From NCBI RefSeq assembly GCF_000347175.1, contig NZ_ANIK01000090.1, positions 1 to 16,945 of the forward strand: 16,945 bases of DNA, in the 5' to 3' direction. A program made the translations under genes and the position numbers. Shown here piece by piece: positions 1 through 7,502 of the stretch. How positions within the stretch are numbered: position 1 is the first letter of the stretch; each line of letters begins with the position of its first letter. This DNA comes from Leptospira alstonii serovar Sichuan str. 79601 (lineage in GTDB: Bacteria; Spirochaetota; Leptospiria; Leptospirales; Leptospiraceae). Under the pieces are notes generated by a model. The model saw only the letters and a program-made list of their open reading frames with translations, was not told the origin of the DNA and made no database searches.

Positions 1-765
1 AGCCAAACAGAACGCGGGAAAATCAGTCGACGGCGTCTTTAGTTCATCCATCCAAAACATCTCCCCCAAAAACTTGCGTTCTTGTTTGAACGTATTATCT
101 ACAAAGTTTTTGAAAATTAGATAAACCTGATTGATCGCCTTGACGAATTTAAGTGGATTGTTTACATCGGGATTGATTCCGGTTACAATGTCCGCGTGTA
201 AATCCGTAACAAGCCCGGTCTTTACGGAAGTCGCTTGTTTTTCCTCCGTAATTTCATTGTCCTTAATACGACGTCCTTTGATTCCTCTCAGAACTCTTAA
301 GTCATTGCCCAATGTTACGGCGCCGGAAATATTCGTGGAAACGGCTCTCACGGCAACGTCACCCGCAATCAACGCTCCTTGTCGAGCGATGATTTCATAA
401 GAATTATCTCTCCAAGTAATCGGGCCGTCATTTGGCATATTTAGAGGGTTTGTATATTCCGTTTCTTGAAACTTATGTCGAACCACTAAAGTGCAAGTTG
501 TATTGTTCGGAACTAAAATTCCGATCGTCGGCGGCACTTCGATTCTTTTACCGTTTTCATCGTAGGCGATCAGAGCGTCGGTAAGATCGACTCGGTTAAC
601 GAGTGAACCTACGGCGATATTTCCTCCGGAGTCGATTCCCGATCCAAAAGCGTCCAAGTCTCGGTTGATGATTTCTTGGCTTTTTGATTCTTGTTCTTTT
701 TTCCAGTCTTCCGGAAAAACCCGTTTCCCTATATTTGGAAATTCTATTCCTGATAATTTATCCAT
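1..765 (-). CDS. Second tail fibre, N-terminal 255 residues (continues past window edge)
   Basis: This is the start of a tail fibre paralogous to the complete fibre at 904-2418. Both copies run from MDKLSGIEFPN to an FPAFCLA segment with no net length difference: 765 bp here corresponds to 1654-2418. The N-terminal part of such fibres normally attaches to the baseplate and the C-terminal part binds the receptor, so the receptor-binding end lies outside the window. ATG at 765 is chosen because GGAGATACC directly precedes it and the same site and start occur in the other copy. The last 93 bp in the window (1-93) match 1654-1746 with one mismatch, while the middle is clearly more divergent. The start overlaps the stop of a 49-aa ORF by 8 bases. 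The protein is open to the edge with no frameshift. That it is a fibre rests on the paralogue's collar-like end and the position after the baseplate genes. Confidence 0.85.
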   Translation of the reverse strand, partial: MDKLSGIEFPNIGKRVFPEDWKKEQESKSQEIINRDLDAFGSGIDSGGNIAVGSLVNRVDLTDALIAYDENGKRIEVPPTIGILVPNNTTCTLVVRHKFQETEYTNPLNMPNDGPITWRDNSYEIIARQGALIAGDVAVRAVSTNISGAVTLGNDLRVLRGIKGRRIKDNEITEEKQATSVKTGLVTDLHADIVTGINPDVNNPLKFVKAINQVYLIFKNFVDNTFKQERKFLGEMFWMDELKTPSTDFPAFCLA

Positions 766-907
766 TGGTATCTCCTTCAATGGGTGGAATCAAAAACGAT
801 TCCTCTTTATTAATCCGCGCAATTTGAGAATGACTTTTCTTCATCGTTTCGATATCGATACAAGATTGAAAATAGGAATGTTCGCTAATTGCAAACTTTG
901 TTTTCAC
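758..907 (-). CDS. 49-aa hypothetical protein between the two fibre genes
   Basis: This small ORF starts with GTG at 907, which overlaps the upstream fibre stop as GTGA. A strong AAGGAGGG site lies 4-5 bases before the start, inside the last codons of the fibre. It ends with TAA at 758-760, inside the ATGGATAA that begins the second fibre, so it is translationally packed on both sides. The product begins MKTKFAISEH and ends PPIEGDTNG. The last six residues, EGDTNG, are the same as the end of the fibre-assembly-like protein at 2411, because the fibre ribosome-binding site and the overlapping stop are duplicated. No domain is recognised. It could be a real accessory peptide (for example a fibre trimerisation or assembly factor) or the remnant of a duplicated assembly gene reopened by a new start. 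The SD and the exact junctions favour translation; function is unknown. Confidence 0.6.
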   Translation of the reverse strand: MKTKFAISEHSYFQSCIDIETMKKSHSQIARINKEESFLIPPIEGDTNG

Positions 908-2418
908 AAAACCCTCCTTACAAACACATAAGGAAATGCTGATAGACCCCGAGCGTCGGTCGTTTTGCCGGTGCGAGGTGTTCCGTTGGTTCCGTCGGAG
1001 GCGGCTATGCCTGTTTGTGAGCTCACACCATTATTCGACGATCCCCAATTCTGCCAACTGCTCCCGCTGCCGATTATTACAAACGAAACGCCTTGCGGCG
1101 AGAGATGAATATGCCCCTGAAAGCGGTCCCTTCTCCGCAAACCACCGATCCATTCACCATCCGAATCCATCACGGAAACAAATCCACGGCCTTGAACCGC
1201 AAAGTGACGAACCTGATTTGTGATCGTAGTTCCCGGAGTAATATCCGGCAATCGATGTTTGTAAAAACGAATTTTCACACCCGAAAGAGATCCGCTGGAG
1301 TTTGCCGCTGAACAAGTGAAACTAATCGTTCTGCTCGAAGTCGAAAGAGCGGAAATCGCAAGGGTGGCATTTGCAGGTACACCCCCGATTGTTTGTAGAA
1401 GAGTTCCTGTCATCCAGTTTGTAAAGGAACCGTGAACTAGATTATCTTCCGCTAATGCGTCGATCATCTTTTGGCAAGCGGTCGTGTTTGCAAAAGTGAT
1501 CGTGAGAATGTTACTTGCAATTGTATAACTCGCCGCATCAAAATCCGTTGTGTTCGTTCCCAAAGGATCGTAACGAAACGGTTTATTCAACCAATACGAA
1601 ACCAAATCAGGCATCCCACCCGTGCCGGTCGCATTGATCAATTGATCCGCACAAGCCAAACAGAACGCGGGAAAATCAGTCGACGGTGTCTTTAGTTCAT
1701 CCATCCAAAACATCTCCCCCAAAAACTTGCGTTCTTGTTTGAACGTGATATCGGAAAAATTTTTAGAATAAATATAGGCCTGATTGATTCCTTGCACAAG
1801 TTTGAGAGGATGATTTCCGTCCGGGTTAATGCCCGCGATCAGATCGGCATGCAAATCGGTAACCAATCCCGTTTTTACGGAAGTCGCTTGTTTTTCCTCC
1901 GTAACTTGTCCGTCCTTGATGTTGTTCGTGGAAATCCCTCTCCAAATCCTAAGGTCCGTTCCGAGGGTTACAACTCCTGATACGTTAGACGAAATAGATC
2001 GTAAGGGAATATCGCCGATTACAAGCGCGCCCTGCCTCGCCAAAATTTCAAAGGAATTATCCCTCCAAAGATTCGGACCGTCGCTCGGAAGATTGGAAGG
2101 ACTATCATACTGAGTTTCCAAAAATTTATGACGAGCTACGAGGGTGCAGCTAACGTTATTCGGAACTGCAATACCGGTAATCGGCGCGACTTCAATTCTT
2201 TTCCCTTCAACGTCGTAAGCGATCAACGTATCAATCAAGTCCACATGATTCGCCCCGGAACCGACCGCTATGGTTCCGCCGCTCTGAACGCCAAAACCTA
2301 AAAGATCCAGATCCCGATTGATGATCTCTTGACTTTTCGATTCTTGTTCTTTTTTCCAGTCTTCCGGAAAAACCCTTTTACCTACGTTCGGAAATTCGAT
2401 TCCCGATAATTTATCCAT
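904..2418 (-). CDS. Tail fibre with collar-like C-terminus (504 aa)
   Basis: Likely a receptor-binding fibre attached to the baseplate of a contractile tail. The N-terminal half (about residues 1-255) is shared with the second fibre copy. The C-terminal 80 residues look like a phage tail-collar domain: a GHIH motif follows RDRFQ, then a Gly/Ser-rich stretch and the end GTPRTGKTTDARGLSAFP, a pattern typical of short fibres with a GxxH and terminal PRTG-type signature. An in-frame ATG at 2433 would give five extra residues. I prefer ATG at 2418 because GGAGATACC sits just upstream and the paralogue keeps only this start. The start overlaps the stop of the upstream gene by 8 bases (ATGGATAA). 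The host receptor cannot be inferred. Fibre identity is fairly secure; the collar domain call is from pattern memory. Confidence 0.85.
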   Translation of the reverse strand: MDKLSGIEFPNVGKRVFPEDWKKEQESKSQEIINRDLDLLGFGVQSGGTIAVGSGANHVDLIDTLIAYDVEGKRIEVAPITGIAVPNNVSCTLVARHKFLETQYDSPSNLPSDGPNLWRDNSFEILARQGALVIGDIPLRSISSNVSGVVTLGTDLRIWRGISTNNIKDGQVTEEKQATSVKTGLVTDLHADLIAGINPDGNHPLKLVQGINQAYIYSKNFSDITFKQERKFLGEMFWMDELKTPSTDFPAFCLACADQLINATGTGGMPDLVSYWLNKPFRYDPLGTNTTDFDAASYTIASNILTITFANTTACQKMIDALAEDNLVHGSFTNWMTGTLLQTIGGVPANATLAISALSTSSRTISFTCSAANSSGSLSGVKIRFYKHRLPDITPGTTITNQVRHFAVQGRGFVSVMDSDGEWIGGLRRRDRFQGHIHLSPQGVSFVIIGSGSSWQNWGSSNNGVSSQTGIAASDGTNGTPRTGKTTDARGLSAFPYVFVRRVL

Positions 2419-3133
2419 TGGTATCTCCTTCAAAAGACGGAAAACTTATGATGATGGTTTCCAATTCGTCATAAAGAACGTTTACGTTGGTCTTAGTATT
2501 ATTCTCGACTTGAAAGATCAGTTCCCTTTTTAGCTTCTTACACGCGCCGCTGAACGATTCATACGCGTTAGACTTCTTTAGAATGGAACTTGCAAGTTCT
2601 GTAATATCATCGTCTTCTTGACTTTTGGATTCGCTCACGAGCGAGATGAGATCGGATTTAAGATTCGCCCTTTCCTGAACGTTTGCGGAGACCCATCGTT
2701 TGGCTTGTGTGGCAAGGATCGGCCAAGAAAAAGGTTCCGCCTTAGGATATAGGGAAAGAATCTGATTCATCGCTTCGTCGAACTGAAAATGTATTTTTTG
2801 AATCTTTTTCTCTTTGTAAGAGGATATCGTTAAAACACCGCATTGTAAAAGTTCGAGTTCGGTCTTAGGGACCAGTTTTTCCTCTTCGATTTTCATATCT
2901 TCCGGAATCGAAATCAAACCTCGATCCGCCTTTTCGGAAAGGGAAAATTCCTTCAACTCCCCGCTTTCGAACTTAAAACCTTCCGGTGGAAATGAATTTC
3001 CTTGATGGATTTTTTTCTTCTTCTCTTCCGATTTATCCCGATTGAAAAGTTCCACTTCCAATTCTATGGACGATAAGTTGGAACGGGAATATTCCTCCAA
3101 AGACTCGGAAGAATAAACGTAAATCTTTTCCAT
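2411..3133 (-). CDS. Tail fibre assembly-like protein (240 aa)
   Basis: The protein sits directly before the fibre and overlaps its start by 8 bases, the usual association for a fibre chaperone or adaptor. The N-terminal half is charged and low in recognisable features. The C-terminal half, from about residue 120, contains FDEAMNQILSLYP, WPILATQAKRW and later ITELASSILKKSNAY. This resembles the helical region of phage tail fibre assembly proteins and DUF4376-type proteins, in which a Q/W-containing helix is followed by an (A/T)xLAxxI...A(N)AY helix. The start at 3133 is preferred over the longer ATG at 3178 because AAGGAG lies five bases upstream and the preceding 15 residues have no such site. 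Alternative: a structural baseplate-fibre adaptor. The family call is by resemblance only. Confidence 0.65.
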   Translation of the reverse strand: MEKIYVYSSESLEEYSRSNLSSIELEVELFNRDKSEEKKKKIHQGNSFPPEGFKFESGELKEFSLSEKADRGLISIPEDMKIEEEKLVPKTELELLQCGVLTISSYKEKKIQKIHFQFDEAMNQILSLYPKAEPFSWPILATQAKRWVSANVQERANLKSDLISLVSESKSQEDDDITELASSILKKSNAYESFSGACKKLKRELIFQVENNTKTNVNVLYDELETIIISFPSFEGDTNG

Positions 3134-3198
3134 GATTGCTCCTTGACGGGAGCGATTAAGTAGTTCCGCGAACTGCAAACATTACACGGTTTGTATAT

Positions 3199-3864
3199 TT
3201 AATAAATTGAATATTCTTTGATCTTTTCGGCTCTGCGCGAATGAAATCGACCTACGAGCGTTCCGCCCATTACGAACGGTTCGAACTCGCCTTGATCCTC
3301 CCATAATTCGCCTACGTTTCCGCCGATATTCACATTCTCGATGGATTGAATAAGGGCGGCTCGATTGAATGAGTCGGCAAGTTTTGGAAATAAAAATCGA
3401 TATCTGAATAGAACGTATTTCCGCGACATCATCCTTTTATCCAAAGCGCCGCCCATCACAAAACAATCCTTCGTTTCTTCCGCTTCGTAAACTTTAGAAT
3501 AACGAATCTCCTCCGAATTCAATCCCGTAGAAAACTGGATGACTTGTTTTTTAGAAGATACCGAAGCGATCGACTTTTTGAAAAGTTTGGCGAGCAGAAG
3601 TCTGCTTCGATAAGAATCGTCAGTTTCTCCGGGAAGTTTTTCGATTTTGTACCGCGCTCCCCATAAAATTAATCCGAAGCCGTCGCTTGTTTCCAACCAA
3701 ATCTGTCGATATAGCCAGCTCAATCTTCCGGCCCTTTCGACAAGAATCGAAAGAATCGATTTCAAAACCTTGTACCAAAAACTAGAAGCCCCCAGTTTTC
3801 GTATTAAGTTTCTCTGATTCTTCCAGACATAGGAATCGAAATCGAAAATAAATTTGTCAGACAT
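3199..3864 (-). CDS. Baseplate wedge / tail protein I-like (Mu gp48-like), 221 aa
   Basis: The position directly after baseplate J is that of P2 gpI, Mu gp48 or related proteins, which link the wedge to the tail fibres. The segment FGLILWGARYKIEKLPGETD followed by DSYRSRLL matches the common gpI/gp48 pattern in which a G-x-x-L-x-x-x-(P/R)GE(S/T)D-x-x-YR-x-R(L/I) helix precedes a small domain. Further on, two FVMGG(A/T)L repeats occur, around residues 140 and 203. The chosen start is ATG at 3864, which overlaps the BaseJ stop by 8 bases; a GTG at 3873 would add three residues. Neither has a strong Shine-Dalgarno, so translation is probably coupled to BaseJ. The role is inferred from synteny plus this weak motif. 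Confidence 0.7.
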   Translation of the reverse strand: MSDKFIFDFDSYVWKNQRNLIRKLGASSFWYKVLKSILSILVERAGRLSWLYRQIWLETSDGFGLILWGARYKIEKLPGETDDSYRSRLLLAKLFKKSIASVSSKKQVIQFSTGLNSEEIRYSKVYEAEETKDCFVMGGALDKRMMSRKYVLFRYRFLFPKLADSFNRAALIQSIENVNIGGNVGELWEDQGEFEPFVMGGTLVGRFHSRRAEKIKEYSIY

Positions 3865-4987
3865 AAACCGCACCGAGCACTTGAAAACCGGGACCTATGT
3901 TCGCCAAAGAGCCCGCGGGTACATCAACATTTCCTAATGGATTGAATTCCACATCGATACAATTCGGAAGCGTTTGATACAAAACCTTTAATTGAGCGTC
4001 CACAAAATCCTGACCTTCGCTAAGCGAAAGAAAATATTCGTCTTTTATCTGATCCAGAACGGCCTGACTTGGAATCGTATCCGAAGAGGAAAATTTTACA
4101 GTCACGGTTTTATTCACCGCAGTTTCGGAAATATTCTCAATCAATACGTGAGCAACTCCGCCTGGATCGTTTTCTTCCGAATTAAAATAATTTCCCACTT
4201 GAGTCAGTTGGGAATTCGTAAGCGGACCAACCGTTCCTTGAAGAAGAATTTTTACTTCTCCGTCCGTTTTTAAATTTTTTGCACTTTTGAAAATCGCCCT
4301 TTTGACAAAGGAAAACGTTTCCGCTTCTCCGATATACCAAGCGGGAGTCCACTTGGAAGAAACTCCCTCCGCGTTTTGTAGACGCGCTCTGACGGAAGTT
4401 CTCGTTTCTCTGTATTGACCTTGTTGTACCGGATTGATTTCTATGTTGGAAACATAATCGATTCCGTCCGGAGGATTTTCTATCGAATTGATCGAACCCG
4501 GTACTACGTTTCCGATCGGACCGTCGACGGTACATTGAACGAAAGCTTCCACCGTAAATTTTCCTTGAGCGTCGGCGGCCATACCTGCGGGAAGAATTAA
4601 GGATTCCTGAAGAAAAAATCGAACCTTTTGATCCTCTCTCCCCGCCGTGGTCACGATCAAAGATTGCGGAATCTCACGATCAAACGCGGATTGAACGGCG
4701 GAACCGATTCTCACTTTAACGATCGCTGGAAGCGCGGGTTTCCATTGCATCCCTCTGCGTATCAAATGTTCGTGAAGTGCATCGTCTTCCGCGGTGTGAG
4801 GATGAATCGCTTTTTGAACGGATACAAGATCGTTATCGATGAATAAAAATACCGCATTCGAAACGGCGCGCAAAATCGAAAACGTTTTCGATGTCGGGCT
4901 GAACGTATGATTCTTAAATACGCCGGAAGCTTTTACACTTTGAAGATGGTCCGTAAGAACCTGCTCTTTAGTTATATTCAAATTCAC
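3857..4987 (-). CDS. Baseplate J-like protein (376 aa)
   Basis: Structural baseplate wedge protein of the BaseJ family (P2 gpJ, Mu gp47, XkdT). The typical family core is visible: after the first ~135 residues comes AFVQCTVDGPIGNVVPGSIN, then a P(D)GI-x-x-V-x-N turn, and then the ExxxxxRARLQNA segment in the middle. Length is normal for the family. The start is GTG at 4987, with GGAGG six bases upstream and its first four bases overlapping the stop of the 51-aa ORF (GTGA). The end overlaps the next gene by 8 bases. In the assembled particle it connects the hub-proximal gp25-like protein with the fibre-bearing gp48/gpI-like protein, both encoded next to it. Very likely correct. Confidence 0.93.
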   Translation of the reverse strand: MNLNITKEQVLTDHLQSVKASGVFKNHTFSPTSKTFSILRAVSNAVFLFIDNDLVSVQKAIHPHTAEDDALHEHLIRRGMQWKPALPAIVKVRIGSAVQSAFDREIPQSLIVTTAGREDQKVRFFLQESLILPAGMAADAQGKFTVEAFVQCTVDGPIGNVVPGSINSIENPPDGIDYVSNIEINPVQQGQYRETRTSVRARLQNAEGVSSKWTPAWYIGEAETFSFVKRAIFKSAKNLKTDGEVKILLQGTVGPLTNSQLTQVGNYFNSEENDPGGVAHVLIENISETAVNKTVTVKFSSSDTIPSQAVLDQIKDEYFLSLSEGQDFVDAQLKVLYQTLPNCIDVEFNPLGNVDVPAGSLANIGPGFQVLGAVYV

Positions 4988-5139
4988 TGTTTACCTCCAT
5001 CCTTAAGTCGAACTCCAAATTTTACTCTTCCACAAGACAACATGAATGTTTTAAACGTCGATTCATCGTTTCTCCGGTCGAGTCCGTTCGATCTTTTATT
5101 ATTAAAAATAAAATCATAATTTTTTAATATTCTTTTCAT
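4984..5139 (-). CDS. 51-aa hypothetical protein between gp25-like and baseplate J genes
   Basis: A short ORF fills the gap between the wedge gene and baseplate J. ATG is at 5139, three bases after the TAA of the gp25-like gene, and its TGA overlaps the GTG of baseplate J (GTGA). The product begins MKRILKNYDFIFNNKR and ends VKFGVRLKDGGKQ; it is basic and has one Cys. The GGAGG that drives baseplate J lies in its final codons. Its own ribosome-binding site is weak, so translation would rely on coupling. The first 45 bases are strikingly AT-rich compared with neighbours. I recognise no family. The precise fit between two stops and starts is the argument for it being real; a chance ORF in a 155-bp spacer remains possible. 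Confidence 0.5.
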   Translation of the reverse strand: MKRILKNYDFIFNNKRSNGLDRRNDESTFKTFMLSCGRVKFGVRLKDGGKQ

Positions 5140-5142
5140 AAC

Positions 5143-5505
5143 TTATTTCATCAAAATCCCTTTGACGGATTCCCCCGTTTTCAGCCGGAAATCGACTACG
5201 ATCCTACTTTCCATATCAAGCGTAACGTCGATCGAACCGGAATCGATAGCCGGATGTAACTTTAGGATTCTTTCTGCGTCCCGAATTCTTGCCGCCTGAT
5301 CGTTGTATTCCGTGGAATTCAAAACGATCCTTTGTCTGCTGTAAATTTCTGGATAATCGATGTCGTCCGCCACGTTCATTTCGAACATCTCTCTAACTTC
5401 CGATAAAACGATTCTAACCGCGTTTGTGTCGCTTAACAAATCGTCGTCGGAAGAGTCCAACGCCAAATCTCCGAATCGAATGGGATCATTTGCAAAATCG
5501 ATCAT
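5143..5505 (-). CDS. gp25/gpW-like baseplate wedge protein (120 aa)
   Basis: A member by pattern of the T4 gp25/P2 gpW/Mu gp46 group, the small, conserved wedge protein at the baseplate-sheath junction that starts sheath polymerisation. It shows the expected order: an N-terminal acidic segment with SDTNAVRIVLSEVREMFEMN, corresponding to the helix carrying the L-x-x-x-x-G/N region, then a C-terminal half with IRDAERILKLHP followed by a beta hairpin ending VDFRLKTGESVKG, as in the family. Length is typical. It overlaps the spike gene by one base (TGATG) and precedes the 51-aa ORF and baseplate J, the same order as in P2 and Mu-type phages. Confidence 0.8.
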   Translation of the reverse strand: MIDFANDPIRFGDLALDSSDDDLLSDTNAVRIVLSEVREMFEMNVADDIDYPEIYSRQRIVLNSTEYNDQAARIRDAERILKLHPAIDSGSIDVTLDMESRIVVDFRLKTGESVKGILMK

Positions 5506-6077
5506 CAGGTTCCTGCCTTCGGTTTACTCGAAACGGAAGGCCCGACCGGAGTGTCCACGTAGTCGGTCAAGTGGGTCGATAAACCTACGGAATTGGAAGA
5601 TTCCGCAAAAGCGGTGACTTCCTTTTTTGCCTCTATCTTTCCCGTGGTTTTAAAATCGCCGTCCTGTTCCATATTTCCCCGAATCTTAAACGGTTTACCG
5701 CCCAGATCCAAAAGGAATCCTTCGTCGTCGAGAGTTACCTTGATTATATTTTTATAATTTATAAAAGTCTTATTCTCATTGATTTCCACTTCAACCTTGT
5801 CCGCTATTTTCGTTTTAAGGGAATCGATTTTCTCGAAACCGAACGCGGTGTATCTCTTTTCGATGTTATCTCTTGCGATCAACAGACATTTGGAACCGGT
5901 TCTTGGAACCACGGGTTCTGTCCAAGTCACGTTATGAATAAAATCTTCGGCGACCTTTACTGTCAGAAGTTTTTTTTCGGAGTCCACCGAATCGACGATT
6001 CCCAACTTCGGAAAAAAGATAGGGAAACCGATTTTCCACGCTTGAACGATTGCTTGTATGATGGTTCTATCCGCCAT
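5505..6077 (-). CDS. Baseplate spike / gpV-like protein (190 aa)
   Basis: Central tail spike and baseplate assembly protein resembling P2 gpV or Mu gp45. Residues about 20-85 look like the N-terminal OB-fold (IVDSVDSEKKLLTVKV, then VVPRTGSKCLLIA). Residues about 95-150 are short alternating strands consistent with the beta-helical shaft (NENKTFINYKNIIKVTLDDE). The end contains VGLSTHLTDYVDTPVGPS, which corresponds to the conserved tip region of the family; however the usual HxH metal-binding pair is reduced to one His. AGAGG lies four to five bases before ATG at 6077. The gene sits between the gpD-like hub and the gp25-like wedge, as expected. Confidence 0.82.
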   Translation of the reverse strand: MADRTIIQAIVQAWKIGFPIFFPKLGIVDSVDSEKKLLTVKVAEDFIHNVTWTEPVVPRTGSKCLLIARDNIEKRYTAFGFEKIDSLKTKIADKVEVEINENKTFINYKNIIKVTLDDEGFLLDLGGKPFKIRGNMEQDGDFKTTGKIEAKKEVTAFAESSNSVGLSTHLTDYVDTPVGPSVSSKPKAGT

Positions 6078-6087
6078 TTTGCCTCTT

Positions 6088-7131
6088 TTATTTTTTCCGA
6101 TTCGATTTTGACGATCCGGTTCTCGGAGGTTCGTGATACAAACCCGGATAAATTTCCTGACGATAACCGTTCGTATTAAACTTTTTAATCACTCGATCAA
6201 CGAACACCTTCGCACTTCTGGAAGAATCTTCCGGATCTTGAATGTCTATGATCTGCGAATGTGTGATCGAAGGATAACCGAAGGAAATGAATTTTCCCTT
6301 AAAACCCGAGCCGCATTTATCGTCGAAAATTTCTTTGGCTCTTTTTTCGGCGCCTCCGGAATCCAATCCGTCGATTTCGTAATAACGCGCTTCTCCTTCT
6401 CCATAAACTCCTCTGTAGTTTTGTCCGGTTTTCGGATTTTCTCCGCGAACAACGATCTGAAACGGTTTGCTCTCTAACGGAGTGAGATCGTCCTCGATGA
6501 TATTTTGAGTAAACCGAAAGATCGGAAATTTTTCTTTGGGTTCGGACGTATTTTGTTTTTGGGACTTCGATTGATTTCCTTTCGAAGCAAAAGTTAGATT
6601 CGGATGTTTGAATGCCTTTTGAACGACCAACTTCCAATCATGAAAAAAAACGTCGACTCCGTGAGTTTTTTTCAACTCGGATAACGCATAACGTGCCGAC
6701 TTTTTCGCACAGCGAATGTCCACCGTTCGTTTGATGTCCGAATCCCTGATAACGATCGATATGTCCGACTTGATCTGGGGGTGAATACAATCGTTTAAAA
6801 AAGTCATCAACGGTTTTTGATGATAATCCCGAGTCATAATCTTACGCTGACAGAAAAAGAAAGGATCCGCACATTTTAATTCTAGCGGAACTTTGGGACT
6901 GATTTCCAACACATAACCGCTGAATTCCGGAAGAAGACCGTATCGTGTGTATCCCGCTTTCCAAGTCACTTTTGAGAACTTAACGATCGAATCCTTTTTT
7001 AGATTCTTATACTTGGGAAGTTTAACCGTTAGTATATCCGTAGGAATCTCTCTGGAAGACTCCAAAGTAACTTCCGTTACGGCCGGAAATTTCATATTCG
7101 ATATTTCTAATTCTTGATTTAGAGTCAGCAT
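6088..7131 (-). CDS. Baseplate hub / gpD-like (gp27-like) protein, 347 aa
   Basis: Probable hub protein of the P2 gpD/Mu gp44/T4 gp27 type, which forms the trimeric ring to which the spike attaches. Evidence is position (LysM gene before, spike gene after), length and architecture: an N-terminal beta-rich region with GLLPEFSGYVLEISP, a middle part with CIHPQIKSD and a SARYALSELKKTHGVDVFF segment, which in this family is the helix that precedes the short-strand FxxDW-like motif, and a C-terminal region with RGENPKTGQNYRGVYG and AEKRAKEIFDD that matches the late beta-barrel domain. It shares one base with the LysM gene stop (TAATG). The C-terminus is basic (SSKSNRKK). The hub assignment is well supported by synteny and moderately by sequence. 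Confidence 0.8.
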   Translation of the reverse strand: MLTLNQELEISNMKFPAVTEVTLESSREIPTDILTVKLPKYKNLKKDSIVKFSKVTWKAGYTRYGLLPEFSGYVLEISPKVPLELKCADPFFFCQRKIMTRDYHQKPLMTFLNDCIHPQIKSDISIVIRDSDIKRTVDIRCAKKSARYALSELKKTHGVDVFFHDWKLVVQKAFKHPNLTFASKGNQSKSQKQNTSEPKEKFPIFRFTQNIIEDDLTPLESKPFQIVVRGENPKTGQNYRGVYGEGEARYYEIDGLDSGGAEKRAKEIFDDKCGSGFKGKFISFGYPSITHSQIIDIQDPEDSSRSAKVFVDRVIKKFNTNGYRQEIYPGLYHEPPRTGSSKSNRKK

Positions 7132-7502
7132 TAAACCGTCATCCTCCTTTTTGCGTTTTGCAGTTCGGCCTTTGAAACGAGAGCTTCTATAAAAAGAATC
7201 GATCCTATATTTTCATACGGCTGTATGTTCGAATTGTTCTCTCGGATTTTACCGGAAAAATGTTCCGTCCCGTAATAAAGAAAACTGATCGACTCGTATG
7301 TTTCTCCTTCCATAATCGTATGCTGACGGTCTTCCGTTAGAGGCTCCGGAATCTCGATTAAAATTCCGGATTTCGGATTTTTCCAATCTTCTATCTGAGG
7401 ATTTATATCGGATATCAATCTCCAAATTTCCCATTTGCCGTAATAACGGGCGGAAAGTCTCTGCAAAGTATCGTTGTTTTTAAGAACGTAAAATTGACTC
7501 AT
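7131..7502 (-). CDS. LysM-domain tail/baseplate protein (123 aa)
   Basis: A small protein with one clear and one probable LysM-like unit. The first (residues 3-52) starts FYVLKNNDTLQRLSARYYGK and ends with a G-x-x-I-x-IP segment. The second (about 61-108) starts HTIMEGETYESISFLYYG and ends GSILFIEA. LysM proteins of this size (P2 gpX, Mu gp43, T4 gp53 relatives) join the hub to the wedges or bind peptidoglycan. The ATG overlaps the previous stop (ATGA) and the stop overlaps the next start by one base, so it is translated in a tight unit with the hub gene. In this position a structural role is more likely than a lytic one. Confidence 0.85.
   Translation of the reverse strand: MSQFYVLKNNDTLQRLSARYYGKWEIWRLISDINPQIEDWKNPKSGILIEIPEPLTEDRQHTIMEGETYESISFLYYGTEHFSGKIRENNSNIQPYENIGSILFIEALVSKAELQNAKRRMTV

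Noticed and set aside
6133..6637. Open frames overlapping the hub gene on both strands
   Set aside because: The hub frame is far longer, is preceded by overlapping starts and has the expected position; the others are shadows.
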